DNA of 64,000 nucleotides from Neobacillus piezotolerans (GCF_003362805.1 NZ_QNQT01000004.1:1-64000); one strand, 5' to 3'. Counted from the first letter of the stretch, positions 36,091 to 45,592 are shown. Numbers and translations are program-made. The notes: generated from the sequence alone by a model not told the origin.

Positions 36091-37886
36091 TGGATAACAT
36101 GCTGCTACGGATTTTAGTCAGCACAATTGTGGTATCCCTCCTTATCTTCATCATTCTATTAATCAAAAAGCTATTAAACAATCATATGACAGTGAAAGCA
36201 CATTATCATATTTGGTATTTGCTTTGCATTCCTGTCCTTACTGCCTTTTTACCTTGGAATTATTTTCGCCTTGGAGAAGGCATTCGCTATTTAAAAAGCT
36301 TACATTTTTTTCACAAAGAAGCGCCATTCTACAGTAAGAGGATGAATGGAGTGGATGCCTCTCAGGCACCAAACAGTGATTTATTACATGATTTCACCGT
36401 TTCAGTAAACAAGTCAACGCCCGATTTTGTCTACCATACATTATTTACAGTTTGGTTCATTGGGGTGGCTCTTTTTGTTGGGGCTGCTGTTTTTTCAACT
36501 TACAAAATCTATAAAATCAGGAACTCTGCTGTGGCTATTGATGACCAAAAGCTAAATAACCTATTAGAAGCGTGCAAAGAGATGGTTGGGGTGAAAAGAA
36601 ACATAAGGTTACGGGAGACCTCTATGATTTCCTCGCCAATCACGTTCGGGATTTTTCAGCCCTATATTTTTTTACCAAGCAAAACGCGGGAAGAATTCTC
36701 GTTAAATGAATTAAAATACGTGCTTATGCACGAGCTTCACCATCATAAAAGCAAAGATCTGTTCGTGAATTACGTCATGTGGATGTTTCAGATTATTTAT
36801 TGGTTTAACCCGGTCGTCTGGTATGCTTCAAAAAGGATTCGAATCGATCGGGAGTTGGCCTGTGATGCTTCCGTTTTAAATCTCTTGGATGAGAGCGGAT
36901 ATATCGAATATGGGCATACCATCATTCGTTTCGCAGATAAAAAATATGATAGCACCCTTAAACAGATTGCTCCAGGTATAGGTGGGACAAATAAACAAAT
37001 CAAACAAAGAATCCAATTCATTGCAAGCTACTCAAGAGATTCTCTAGTTTTGAAATGGAAAAGCAAGGTTATCTGTGCTGTTTTAGGAATTGTTTTGCTA
37101 TTCCTTGCTCCAATCACCAACGTTATTGCCAGCCCAAATGATGTGTATCAGTTTAGCGGGAAGAATGCGGTCTATGAAGATTTAAGCTCCTATTTTAAGG
37201 ACACCAAGGGGAGCTTTGTTTTATATGATCCCTCTAAAGACCAATATCAAATATATAATCGAGAGATGAGTGAACAGAGGATTTCTCCTGATAGTACTTA
37301 TAAAATATATTCTGCCGTATTCGCATTGGAATCCAATGTGATTTCCCCGAATAAAAATAAACAGGTTTGGGATGGAGAAGTTTATCCTTTTTCAGAATGG
37401 AATCAAAATCAAAATTTAGAGTCCGCCTTAAGCCGTTCCGTGAATTGGTATTTCCAGAATACCGATCGGGAGGTAGGAAGGAAGCAACTGCAAGATTATT
37501 TTCACAAGATAAAATACGGGAATGAGGATCTTTCCGGGAATTTGGATAATTACTGGATGGAATCTTCTTTAAAAATATCACCCATTGAACAAGTCCAATT
37601 ATTATACAAATTAGAAGAAAATCAATGGGGGTTTAAAGAAGAAAATATCAAAGCAGTAAAAAAGGCACTTTTAATAGATGAACAAAGGAATGGGCGGTTG
37701 TACGGTAAAACGGGAACCGGCATGGTTAATGGAAAGAATGTAAACGGCTGGTTTATTGGCTTTGTCGATAAAGGTGATGATCGTTTTTATTTTGCCATTA
37801 ATATTCAAAATAAGGATGGTCAAGCCCAGGGAAGTAAGGCTGCAGAGATTGCCAAGCAGATCCTGCATCATAAAAAGATATATTAA
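36090..37886 (+). CDS. blaR1: Beta-lactam sensor/signal transducer BlaR1
   Basis: The 598-residue product has N-terminal membrane segments, an M56 zinc-protease domain with H-E-L-H-H near 214-218 and R-E-L-A-C-D near 253, a further membrane segment near 325-345, and an extracellular penicillin-binding sensor domain with S-T-Y-K (near 406-409), the S-V-N box and K-T-G-T-G near 542. Acylation of the serine by a beta-lactam switches on the protease, leading to BlaI loss. All key motifs are intact. The ATG overlaps the blaI stop. Confidence 0.95.
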   Translation: MDNMLLRILVSTIVVSLLIFIILLIKKLLNNHMTVKAHYHIWYLLCIPVLTAFLPWNYFRLGEGIRYLKSLHFFHKEAPFYSKRMNGVDASQAPNSDLLHDFTVSVNKSTPDFVYHTLFTVWFIGVALFVGAAVFSTYKIYKIRNSAVAIDDQKLNNLLEACKEMVGVKRNIRLRETSMISSPITFGIFQPYIFLPSKTREEFSLNELKYVLMHELHHHKSKDLFVNYVMWMFQIIYWFNPVVWYASKRIRIDRELACDASVLNLLDESGYIEYGHTIIRFADKKYDSTLKQIAPGIGGTNKQIKQRIQFIASYSRDSLVLKWKSKVICAVLGIVLLFLAPITNVIASPNDVYQFSGKNAVYEDLSSYFKDTKGSFVLYDPSKDQYQIYNREMSEQRISPDSTYKIYSAVFALESNVISPNKNKQVWDGEVYPFSEWNQNQNLESALSRSVNWYFQNTDREVGRKQLQDYFHKIKYGNEDLSGNLDNYWMESSLKISPIEQVQLLYKLEENQWGFKEENIKAVKKALLIDEQRNGRLYGKTGTGMVNGKNVNGWFIGFVDKGDDRFYFAINIQNKDGQAQGSKAAEIAKQILHHKKIY

Positions 37887-37939
37887 TAATAAACCCCAGA
37901 AAGCATTTCACTACCTTTTTGGGACTTTCTTGGTTTAAA

Positions 37940-37955
37940 TACTACAATTGTAGTG
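37940..37955. promoter_or_regulatory. BlaI operator after blaR1
   Basis: TACTACAATTGTAGTG differs from a perfect dyad at one end only. It lies about 50 bp past blaR1 and about 255 bp before the next pair of sites. Confidence 0.65.
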
Positions 37956-37979
37956 TTTGTTATTAACTTTCACACAAAT

Positions 37980-38182
37980 TTCCCAGTATGAAAGGGCTGA
38001 TGTGTTTTGAAGCAGAAAAAGCAGAAAATCTGGATAACCTGCCGGGTGTGGATGTCTCGAATGATTGGAAGAGGGGCCGAACCTATGGGGAAACGCATCA
38101 CAGTGCCGCTGATATCATCAGCCATCGGGTTTTCCGGGTATATTTTGACATTAATAAAAAAGGACAGCCAACTACAAAATGA
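37980..38182 (+). other. Stretch with two ambiguous small frames
   Basis: A 64-codon frame (37988-38182) has no convincing ribosome binding site. An overlapping frame from ATG 38083, preceded by GAGGGG, would give 33 residues with a hydrophobic centre (V-P-L-I-S-S-A-I-G-F-S-G-Y-I-L-T-L). Neither is recognised. The stretch lies between two sets of BlaI operators and may be a remnant of a former bla-operon gene. Confidence 0.3.
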
Positions 38183-38242
38183 TTGACATCTATTTACTAC
38201 AAGCGTAGTATTAATTGTGTAATAAATACTACATATGTAGTA
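38183..38242 (+). promoter_or_regulatory. Beta-lactamase promoter with two BlaI operators
   Basis: TTGACA (38183-38188) and TAGTAT (38206-38211) are 17 bp apart. The dyad TACTACAAGCGTAGTA (38195-38210) overlaps the -10, and the perfect palindrome TACTACATATGTAGTA (38227-38242) follows near +10 to +25. Both match the BlaI site well. Confidence 0.85.
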
Positions 38243-38413
38243 TTTTCTGCGTAATTTACTATTACGTATGTAATCAAATTGGAGAAAGGAGGACATTATC
38301 TCCCAGCATTTTTAGAATCTGCTGGTTGTGAGCCGATCGGTGTTAATCTAAACATAATGATTAAACCCGCTGATTCTATTTTCAGGACAGCTAAATATTA
38401 ATAGAAAGAGGTT

Positions 38414-39352
38414 ATGATTTTGAAGAAAACACATAATATTTTCAGTATGAATAATTTTATATTTGCTCTGCTTGTGCTAGTGGTTGCAATTGTACCCCTC
38501 GCTGGCTGGTCGATGAGCACCTATAACCATTCTGACAAGCCCGAAAATACAGTCGTGAAAACACCAGCACCCCAATTACACCGTAAGTTCGCAGAACTCG
38601 AGAACAAATATGATGCCCGTCTCGGAGTCTACGCCATCGATACAGGTACAAACCGGAAAGTCTCTTATCGGCCTCAAGAGCGGTTCGCTTACGCATCTAC
38701 TTACAAAGCTCTAGCAGCAGGTGCATTGTTGCAGCAATACTCCATTGATCAACTTGACGAGTTGGTCACATACAACAGCGAGGACATCGTTTCGTATTCA
38801 CCCGTAACACAACTTCACGTAGATACCGGGATGACTCTTGGGGAAGTTGCCGAGGCTGCTGTTCGATATAGCGACAACACTGCAGGAAACCTTTTATTAG
38901 AGAAACTGGGAGGACCTGAGGGATTTGAAACAGCACTGAGGCAGATTGGCGATCGCGTTACCCAGGCTGATCGCTACGAGACGGATTTGAACTCAGCTGT
39001 TCCTGGAGACAAACGTGACACCAGCACACCCAAAGCACTTGCTACAAGCCTCCAGGCTCTCGCAGTCAGCGACTTGCTCCCAACTGAAAAACGTACGATC
39101 CTAACAGATTGGATGCGGGGAAATGCAACTGGAGATACATTGATTCGTGCTGGTGCACCAACAGGCTGGGAAGTCGATGATAAGAGCGGGGCGGGAAGCT
39201 ATGGAACGCGGAATGACATTGCCATTGTTTGGCCGCCGAATAGAGCTCCCATTGTCATCGCAGTTCTATCCAGCCGCGATACACAGAATGCCACCTTTGA
39301 CAATACGCTAATCGCAGAAGCTGCAAAGGTCGCACTTAACGCCCTGAAGTGA
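38414..39352 (+). CDS. bla: Class A beta-lactamase
   Basis: The 312-residue product has an N-terminal hydrophobic signal (about 12-34) without a lipobox, then the class A motifs: active-site S-T-Y-K near 95-98, S-D-N near 154-156, the omega-loop E-T-D-L-N near 190 and K-S-G in place of K-T-G near 258. It hydrolyses penicillins and related drugs outside the cell; the spectrum cannot be read from sequence. A TTG at 38420 gives better spacing from GAGG and is an alternative start. The gene is richer in GC than blaI/blaR1, so it may have a separate origin although two BlaI operators control it. Confidence 0.93.
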   Translation: MILKKTHNIFSMNNFIFALLVLVVAIVPLAGWSMSTYNHSDKPENTVVKTPAPQLHRKFAELENKYDARLGVYAIDTGTNRKVSYRPQERFAYASTYKALAAGALLQQYSIDQLDELVTYNSEDIVSYSPVTQLHVDTGMTLGEVAEAAVRYSDNTAGNLLLEKLGGPEGFETALRQIGDRVTQADRYETDLNSAVPGDKRDTSTPKALATSLQALAVSDLLPTEKRTILTDWMRGNATGDTLIRAGAPTGWEVDDKSGAGSYGTRNDIAIVWPPNRAPIVIAVLSSRDTQNATFDNTLIAEAAKVALNALK

Positions 39353-39389
39353 ACAGATAAATAAATTTACGCATCACAATAGTCGAATG

Positions 39390-39436
39390 AAAAAGCTGAT
39401 GAGTTTACCATTTATAACTCATCAGCTTACATTTTA
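39390..39436 (+). terminator. Terminator after bla
   Basis: AAGCTGATGAGTT at 39393-39405 pairs perfectly over 13 bp with AACTCATCAGCTT at 39416-39428, then ACATTTT. Confidence 0.8.
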
Positions 39437-39520
39437 AAATCTATCTAATGTTATATCCATGTTTATGCTGGAAGTAACCTTATAGCACTACTATTTCTCT
39501 TAATTCCCCTTAAAAATCTT

Positions 39521-39782
39521 TTAGTTATTACAGATCATTAACACATTTCCATCCAAATCTTCAAAGTTAAAATTAACAAAATCCCCAATTCGCTCAACTT
39601 CTTTCACAATGGTGATACCCCTATTTTTCACAAATTGGTACGCTTCATCGATATCCTTGACGAAAAAAATTAAACAGAACATGATTCGAGGGTTTTAATG
39701 TAAAACCCGGATTAAAAGTGTGATCATCTAAAGTTAGTCCAGTTTCAGAGGTAACAGGGATGTTGTAAACAGGAGATTCAAC
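39521..39782 (-). pseudogene. Glyoxalase/VOC family fragment with frameshift
   Basis: On the minus strand one frame reads L-D-D-H-T-F-N-P-G-F-T-L-K-P-S-N-H-V-L-F and breaks at a run of seven T; the next frame continues with F-V-K-D-I-D-E-A-Y-Q-F-V-K-N-R-G and ends F-E-D-L-D-G-N-V-L-M-I-C-N-N, the typical C-terminal half of a VOC protein. The upstream part is replaced by a dehydrogenase fragment at about 39783. It is broken both by the shift and by truncation. Confidence 0.7.
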
Positions 39783-40136
39783 CTTGGATGGCTTGGTGCT
39801 CCGGGAATGAGCGTTTATGTAGCGTCGAAACACGCTATTGTCGGGCTTACAAAATCCGCAGCTTTAGAAATGGCGTCATATGGCGTCCGCGTAAATGCTG
39901 TGGCTCCGGGCGCTACAAATACAGAGATGATGCGTAGTATTGAAAGAAATGCAGTTGGCGAAGAACACGCTGAAGAAGCACAAAAAGCATTTGCGGCTGC
40001 TGTTCCAATGGGGCGCTATGCTACTCCGGAAGAAATCGCGGATTTGATGGTATTCTTAGGTTCTGAAAAATCCAGGTTCATTGATGGAACGATGGTTCGT
40101 ATCGATGGCGGCATGTCCTCCAATTCAGCACAATAA
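39783..40136 (+). pseudogene. Short-chain dehydrogenase, 5'-truncated
   Basis: About 118 codons remain, starting L-G-W-L-G-A-P-G-M-S-V and including the active-site Y-V-A-S-K, V-N-A-V-A-P-G, and the C-terminal D-G-G-M. The Rossmann half with the NAD(P)-binding glycines is missing. The closest relative in the window by eye is the SDR at 45593. A terminator follows at 40255. Expression from the internal ATG 39807 would not give an active enzyme. Confidence 0.8.
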
Positions 40137-40254
40137 ATTATTAAGTGCTCGCCCGGTTTGTTTTTGTTCCCTGGAATTCTGTTTTTTAGGGTATTTAAAT
40201 ATTCATTTATTAACCAAACAATTTTTTGTAGGCAACCTTTTATGGCGAAGAAAG

Positions 40255-40285
40255 AGGTCCATTCTTAAAAGAATGGCCTTTTTTC
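40255..40285 (+). terminator. Terminator after the truncated dehydrogenase
   Basis: AGGTCCATTCT pairs, with one bulged base, with AGAATGGCCT, followed by a T-run. Confidence 0.7.
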
Positions 40286-40506
40286 TTGTCTTTAACAGTA
40301 AAGATGACGAAAACGCCCCTATAACGGCGCCGTTATCGTTATCAAGTGATTCTGCCGTCCTCAAGCAGAGTATACTGGGATATATTTCTTCCCGCCCTTC
40401 CTTAAATCTCGCTTCATATGGGAAGACGATTCGAAGAGCTACCTGTTTTCAACAATTCACCCCCGATCCTTCCGGTCTTAGGCATACTATCGATGATCAA
40501 ATATAT

Positions 40507-40524
40507 TATCTCAAATTCGAGATA
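40507..40524. promoter_or_regulatory. MhqR-like operator
   Basis: TATCTCAAATTCGAGATA, arms TATCTC and GAGATA around six bases, closely resembles the MhqR box of B. subtilis (TATCTCGAATTCGAGATA), which controls quinone-stress genes. TTGACA follows at 40531. It lies 100 bp before the dehydrogenase gene at 40624. The protein that binds is inferred. Confidence 0.6.
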
Positions 40525-40623
40525 CTTTAATTGACAATATATTAATATAGGATTACTCTTAAGGTGTTCACAAATAATTCACATATTTTTAGGTTAAATT
40601 ATAGAACAATGGAGGGATTTAAC

Positions 40624-41367
40624 ATGACAAATTTACAAGAAAAAGTAGCGATTATAACAGGAGGAGCTTCTGGAATTGGACTAGCCACTGTAAAAGCGTT
40701 TTTAGAAAAAGGGGCAAAAGTTGTAATCGCTGATTACAACGAGGAAGCAGGACTATCAGTAGAAAAAGAATTAAAAGAAACATATGACAATGTATTATTC
40801 GTAAAGGTAAATGTCGCCGAGGAGAAAGAAGTCGAAGATCTAGTATCTAAAACGGTTAATCATTTCGGTAAATTAGATATCATTTATAACAATGCTGGAA
40901 TTGGGATACAAAAGCCATCCCATGAAATGACAGCAGAAGAATATAAAAGAGTAATTGCGATTAACCAAGAAGGTGTCTTTTATGGCGCAAAGTACGCCAT
41001 TCGGGAAATGTTAAAAACCGGTGGAGGTTCTATTATTAACACTTCTTCTATCTTAGGAACGGTCGGAGAACCAAATGCGCTTCCATATGCTGCAAGTAAA
41101 GGTGCTGTTAACCTAATGACTAAATCATTGGCGTTGGAATATGCGAATCGTAATATTCGCGTAAATGCGGTTGCCCCTGGTTTTATCGAATCCGGTTTAG
41201 TTAACAAAGAGGCTTTGGGAGATTTTTATGATGGTTTAGTCGCTAAGCACCCAATTGGCCGCTTAGGAAATCCGGAAGAAATTGCTCATGCAGTTGTTTT
41301 CCTAGCTGAAAATGACTTTGTTACAGGTACAACTATTCATGTTGATGGTGGATATACGGCAAAATAA
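40624..41367 (+). CDS. Short-chain dehydrogenase/reductase (SDR)
   Basis: The 247-residue classical SDR has the cofactor motif T-G-G-A-S-G-I-G near 13-20, N-N-A-G near 90, the catalytic Ser (T-S-S) and Y-A-A-S-K near 157-161, and a C-terminal D-G-G-Y. An acidic residue after the second strand (A-D-Y-N) suggests NAD rather than NADP. ATG 40624 is preferred over 40564 because GGAGGG lies upstream. It is followed by a second SDR and probably shares its transcript, under the MhqR-like box. Substrate unknown. Confidence 0.88.
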   Translation: MTNLQEKVAIITGGASGIGLATVKAFLEKGAKVVIADYNEEAGLSVEKELKETYDNVLFVKVNVAEEKEVEDLVSKTVNHFGKLDIIYNNAGIGIQKPSHEMTAEEYKRVIAINQEGVFYGAKYAIREMLKTGGGSIINTSSILGTVGEPNALPYAASKGAVNLMTKSLALEYANRNIRVNAVAPGFIESGLVNKEALGDFYDGLVAKHPIGRLGNPEEIAHAVVFLAENDFVTGTTIHVDGGYTAK

Positions 41368-41425
41368 CAGGAAAAAATATGAGAGAAATCTTCTAACTTA
41401 ATAATTAAAAGGAGGAAATGTCAAA

Positions 41426-42169
41426 ATGGGAAAATTAGACGGTAAAGTAGCAATCATTACTGGTGCAGCTCAAGGGATGGGAGCAATGCACGCCCGTAAA
41501 TTTGTTGAAGAAGGGGCAAAAGTCGCCATTACGGATATCAATCTTGAAGCAGCTCAGGCATTAGCTAATGAAATCGGTGAAAATGCTGTCGCGTTAAAGC
41601 TAGATGTTTCAAATGCTGAAAATTGGAAAGAAGTTGTAGAAAAAACGGAAGAACTATTTGGACCAGTTACAGTATTGGTAAATAATGCCGGAGTCGGTAT
41701 TTTCAAACCTCTTGAAGAACTAACAGAAAAAGACTTCAGATTAACATTTGAAATAGATGAATTAGGTGTATTTTTAGGAATGAAAACAGTCGTTCCATCT
41801 ATGAAGAAAGCTGGAGTCGGTTCAATTGTAAATATTTCATCAGTTGATGGACTAGTTAGCGCACCAACGGCCATTGCCTACAGTGCATCCAAACATGCTG
41901 TTACTGGGATGACGAAAGGTGCTGCTGCAGAACTTGGTCAACACAATATTCGTGTTAACTCTGTTCACCCAGGAATTATTAAAACTCCAATGGCTGAACA
42001 AGGTGATGTTGCTGAGTATCTAAAACAACTTGAACAAGACATTCCATTAAGAAGAAGAGCCGAAGTATATGAAGTATCTAATTTAGTTATTTATCTTGCT
42101 TCTGAGGATTCCAGTTATTCAACTGGAGGACAATTCGTTGTTGACGGCGGTATGATCTCAGATTTGTAA
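41426..42169 (+). CDS. Short-chain dehydrogenase/reductase (SDR), second of pair
   Basis: The 247-residue product has T-G-A-A-Q-G-M-G near 13-20, N-N-A-G near 87, catalytic Ser (I-S-S) and Y-S-A-S-K near 152-156, and C-terminal V-D-G-G-M. T-D-I-N after the second strand suggests NAD preference; the pattern resembles 3-alpha/20-beta-hydroxysteroid dehydrogenase-type SDRs, but no substrate can be assigned. AAAGGAGG precedes the ATG. It follows the first SDR by 58 bp and a strong terminator ends the unit. Confidence 0.88.
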   Translation: MGKLDGKVAIITGAAQGMGAMHARKFVEEGAKVAITDINLEAAQALANEIGENAVALKLDVSNAENWKEVVEKTEELFGPVTVLVNNAGVGIFKPLEELTEKDFRLTFEIDELGVFLGMKTVVPSMKKAGVGSIVNISSVDGLVSAPTAIAYSASKHAVTGMTKGAAAELGQHNIRVNSVHPGIIKTPMAEQGDVAEYLKQLEQDIPLRRRAEVYEVSNLVIYLASEDSSYSTGGQFVVDGGMISDL

Positions 42170-42185
42170 ATGAAGATGACCTTCT

Positions 42186-42234
42186 AAGAGGCTGTCCCAA
42201 AAGTAACCCTTTTGTTGACAGCCTCTTTTTTTTA
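42186..42234 (+). terminator. Terminator after the SDR pair
   Basis: AAGAGGCTGTC at 42186-42196 pairs with GACAGCCTCTT at 42217-42227, with an inner CAAAAG/CTTTTG stem, then eight T. Confidence 0.85.
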
Positions 42235-42730
42235 GAAATGATTTTTTTCTGGGAAAGCCTTAGCAAAAAGAAACAATGAGCCTATGCGAATCTATATTGC
42301 TAAAAAAAAGCATTGGAAGATCTATAAGTAATATTGAAACCCTTCATTCTTAGTTGATGGAGGGCTGTTTTTTTGTAAACTCACCAAGCAACCCATGTGT
42401 TGTCACATACACACCACACATGTTGAGTGTGTTACATGGTTTAGTTTTGAAGGTGAATAAACTAAATTATGCATGACAACAGTGTATGAAAGGATTGCTA
42501 CACTGGTCGTCATGCATCTTTTTTTTGAGAATATTCTTTGAAACAAGAAAACTCGGGGGAGTTTCAGGCACCAACTATTTTCATATTGCTCATATCTTAT
42601 GACTACTTCGTGATGAGCAGTCTTAAAGGGACCTTTAAATCAGCTCTTTGTTCCTTTTAAACCCAGCCTTTCGTATCCCAGTGCCCGATATGATACGATA
42701 GTAAAAAACAGTAAACAGAAGTGAGGAACT
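42235..42730. other. Gene-free stretch with two orphan terminators
   Basis: No gene is supported. Two further terminator-like hairpins occur: CCCTTCAT/ATGGAGGG at 42340-42364 with seven T, and ATGCATGAC...AGTGTA/TACACT...GTCATGCAT at 42469-42517 with eight T. A short dispersed hairpin repeat lies at 42389-42428. Terminators without genes suggest that genes were lost here. Confidence 0.6.
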
Positions 42731-45058
42731 ATGCAGGAGCAAACAAAATGGAACAATGAACTGGACCAAAAAGGGTATATCGATGACGAGGCGGAAATCC
42801 TTGCCTATATCATGGAGCATGATCAAACATTTAGCGCTATGGAAATTGCCCGACTGCTAGTGATGGCTGCGAAATCCCGCTTCCAAAAAGACCAAGGGGA
42901 CCGGCTTGGAATGGTCTGGATGAAGCGGGCAGCCGATCTTGACCCAGCTAATCTTGACGCACAAGGATTTTTGAATAAATCTACCTGGCGGGCGGCAGAA
43001 CCATTTTTAGATTCATTGGATTTCCCACCTATCAGGGAAACGGATAATCGGACGACAAAGAAGAAAATCGCTGAGGAATATATAGTGATTTGCCGGTCTT
43101 TCCTTGAACAGGCTGATGATCAGCTTGAACAACTGGACAACTATCACCAGGGCGCAGTGGACCCGTCGCAGGCAAAGCTCTATAACTTGATGCTGGATGC
43201 AATTAAATCAACGAGCGAACTTTTAAAAGCAGCCGAGGAATACGAACAATCGATAACAGGAGTTTTTCACACAGCGGCATATATGGAAGAATTGTCCGCT
43301 AGACTTGAGCAGGTAGAGGCAATTAAAAAAGAATGGGCCATCCAATTCGCTGAATCGTCAGAGCAAGAAAAAGAGGCTAAAGAAAATGCGATCGATGAAT
43401 TAAATCAGATGATCGGCCTGGAAACAGTCAAGGCTCGCGTCAAGGATTATTACCAGTACCTTAAGTTTCAAAAAAAGCGCAAGAACTTGGGCTTCCAGAT
43501 GAAAGATGAGCTTAGCCTGAATTTTGTCCTTACCGGGAATCCGGGTACGGGAAAAACAACCCTATCCAGGCTGTTGGCAAGAATTTTTCATGAGCTTGGC
43601 TTTTTGCCAAGGGAAGAGGTCATTGAAACAAACAGATCCCAACTGGTAGGATCATATGTTGGCCAAACGGAGGAAAATGTCCGTGCAATTGTCAGTAAGG
43701 CTGTTGGAGGAGTTTTGTTCATTGATGAAGCCTATAGCCTTAAACGCGAGGGCCAAACTGGCAATGATTATGGACAAGCGGCAATTGATACACTGGTTTC
43801 ATTGATGACCGGAGAGGAATTTGGCGGAAAGTTCGCAGTTATCCTGGCCGGATATCCTGAAGAAATGAGGAGTTTCCTTGATGCGAATCCAGGCCTTCGA
43901 AGCCGATTCCCCCAATCCAACCACATTTTCCTTCGTGATTATACAAATAAGGAACTTGTTAAAATTGGTGAAAAAATTGCCGAGGACAATGACTATTTAT
44001 TAACAGGATCGGCAGAGAACGCATTAGAGGAACGGCTTGAACGTGAAAGGGTAGACGAAACCTTCGGGAACGCGAGAACTGTTCATAACCTTGTTCTTGA
44101 GGCAATTTTTCGAAAGGGAACGGCGAAAGATGACAATACGTTAGACATTCTTCGTTTCTCTATTCTGGACGGAAACGATTTCAAGCTGCCATTCCGGGAA
44201 AATCGCAACCGGCCTCTTGAAAAGCTGGACCGCCTGATCGGATTGCATTCCTTAAAGGGTGAAATGAAAACCCTGGCAGCCTTCGTCAAGCTGCAGCAAA
44301 TGAGGAGGGACAGCGGCCTTCCAGCGGTTCCCATCCAGCTGCATTCGGTATTTACCGGAAACCCCGGTACAGGAAAGACAACGGTGGCAAAAATATATGC
44401 GGAAATTTTAAAAGAAAACGGCTTCCTAAAGCGCGGCCATTTGGTGGTTGCCAGCAGAGCGGACCTTGTCGCAGGCTATGTCGGCCAAACAGCCGAGAAA
44501 ACCCGAAAGAAAGTCCGCGATGCACTCGGAGGGGTCCTGTTCATTGATGAAGCCTATTCATTGCTTAGCCCATCTGGAGGGGACTTCGGCAAGGAGGCTA
44601 TTGAAACACTGGTAGATGAAATGACGCGGCATAATGAAAATCTGGTTATTATCCTTGCAGGATACCCGAACCAAATGGATGCACTGCTGGAATTTAACCC
44701 TGGGTTAAGGTCCCGCTTTAAAAAATTCTTCCATTTTCCTGATTACAATACAGAGGAACTGCTTCAAATTATGACAAACTATGCAGAAACTTATCACTAC
44801 AGGCTTTCCGGGGACGCTGAGGACTATATCCTTGAGTCTCTAAAGGGCAGGCAGGTTTCGGGGAATGGCAGGTTTGCGGCGAATCTTATCGAAGAGGCGA
44901 TTCAGGCCCAGTCATTGAGACTCTCCATGATGGAGGATATTACTCTGGCCGATGCAGATGCGCTATCAAAACTTGAATTGGCTGATATAGAAAAAGCTTT
45001 CCTGAAAATACGAAATGGAGAAAAAGAGAGCAAAGGCAAATCAGAATTTGAAGTCTGA
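42731..45058 (+). CDS. Twin-AAA ATPase of the CbxX/CfxQ (SpoVK-like) family
   Basis: The 775-residue protein has a helical N-terminal domain (about 1-230) and two AAA modules, each with Walker A G-N-P-G-T-G-K-T-T (near 274 and 545), Walker B V-L-F-I-D-E-A-Y-S-L (near 333 and 608) and a G-Y-V-G-Q-T pore-type loop. Both ATPase sites look intact. Such proteins include Rubisco activase CbbX, SpoVK and type VII secretion EccA; the role here is unknown. Its GC and codon look are nearer the core genes than the bla cluster. It ends 14 bp before copy B of the rlmCD end. Confidence 0.9.
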   Translation: MQEQTKWNNELDQKGYIDDEAEILAYIMEHDQTFSAMEIARLLVMAAKSRFQKDQGDRLGMVWMKRAADLDPANLDAQGFLNKSTWRAAEPFLDSLDFPPIRETDNRTTKKKIAEEYIVICRSFLEQADDQLEQLDNYHQGAVDPSQAKLYNLMLDAIKSTSELLKAAEEYEQSITGVFHTAAYMEELSARLEQVEAIKKEWAIQFAESSEQEKEAKENAIDELNQMIGLETVKARVKDYYQYLKFQKKRKNLGFQMKDELSLNFVLTGNPGTGKTTLSRLLARIFHELGFLPREEVIETNRSQLVGSYVGQTEENVRAIVSKAVGGVLFIDEAYSLKREGQTGNDYGQAAIDTLVSLMTGEEFGGKFAVILAGYPEEMRSFLDANPGLRSRFPQSNHIFLRDYTNKELVKIGEKIAEDNDYLLTGSAENALEERLERERVDETFGNARTVHNLVLEAIFRKGTAKDDNTLDILRFSILDGNDFKLPFRENRNRPLEKLDRLIGLHSLKGEMKTLAAFVKLQQMRRDSGLPAVPIQLHSVFTGNPGTGKTTVAKIYAEILKENGFLKRGHLVVASRADLVAGYVGQTAEKTRKKVRDALGGVLFIDEAYSLLSPSGGDFGKEAIETLVDEMTRHNENLVIILAGYPNQMDALLEFNPGLRSRFKKFFHFPDYNTEELLQIMTNYAETYHYRLSGDAEDYILESLKGRQVSGNGRFAANLIEEAIQAQSLRLSMMEDITLADADALSKLELADIEKAFLKIRNGEKESKGKSEFEV

Positions 45059-45071
45059 TGTGTGGCAATGC

Positions 45072-45112
45072 TTGTGAAGATGTTGTGAAAACAATTTTGA
45101 AAGAAGGCAACT
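45072..45112 (+). repeat. rlmCD 3' end, copy B
   Basis: GTGAAAACAATTTTGAAAGAAGGCAACT matches the last codons of rlmCD with two changes; read in frame it would encode E-D-V-V-K-T-I-L-K-E-G-N, close to the RlmCD tail A-K-I-I-L-K-E-G-N. The terminator hairpin is missing. Confidence 0.8.
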
Positions 45113-45200
45113 GTCCTGAATAGTAACGGGTTCGGTTTTCAAGTACAAAAACGTAATTCCCATACGAATTAGCAGTCCAATTCGCAACTGAATTGGACTG
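45101..45200 (+). repeat. Left arm of a long imperfect inverted repeat
   Basis: Blocks AAGAAGGCAAC, GGGTTCGGTTTT-C-AAGTACAAAA and CGAATTAGCAGT recur in the same order on the opposite strand at about 46545-46635. The two arms enclose one dehydrogenase gene. Confidence 0.75.
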
Positions 45201-45209
45201 CATTTTTTT
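45172..45209 (+). terminator. Orphan terminator
   Basis: GCAGTCCAATTC at 45172-45183 pairs perfectly with GAATTGGACTGC at 45190-45201, then seven T. No gene remains directly upstream apart from the twin-AAA gene 110 bp before. Confidence 0.85.
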
Positions 45210-45592
45210 ATTGATATATAAGGGATTTCTGTACGTTTTATGGCGATTTAACACTCGAATTCACCCCCCTTTTTAGCACGATGACCGAAGTTATTGTAAG
45301 CGTGGTAATTCGTATTCAATAAGGTAATTCCACAAAAACAGCGTTGTTCCCTTCTGGATCAACGCATCAAAACGGTGCAGGATTGTGAAAAGGAATTATG
45401 AAACTTAGTATAGAATGACGTTTACAATGGATACGAACAAATACTTTACAATAAACTGCTGTGAAATATTACTAAAAGAGTTTAGAGGGAAAGATATAAG
45501 TCGTTTTTGTTGATAATTATTTATAGTGGGTTTATAATTATCTTGAATTAAAAATATTTTAATTAAAAGTAATATATTGGAGGTTATATACT

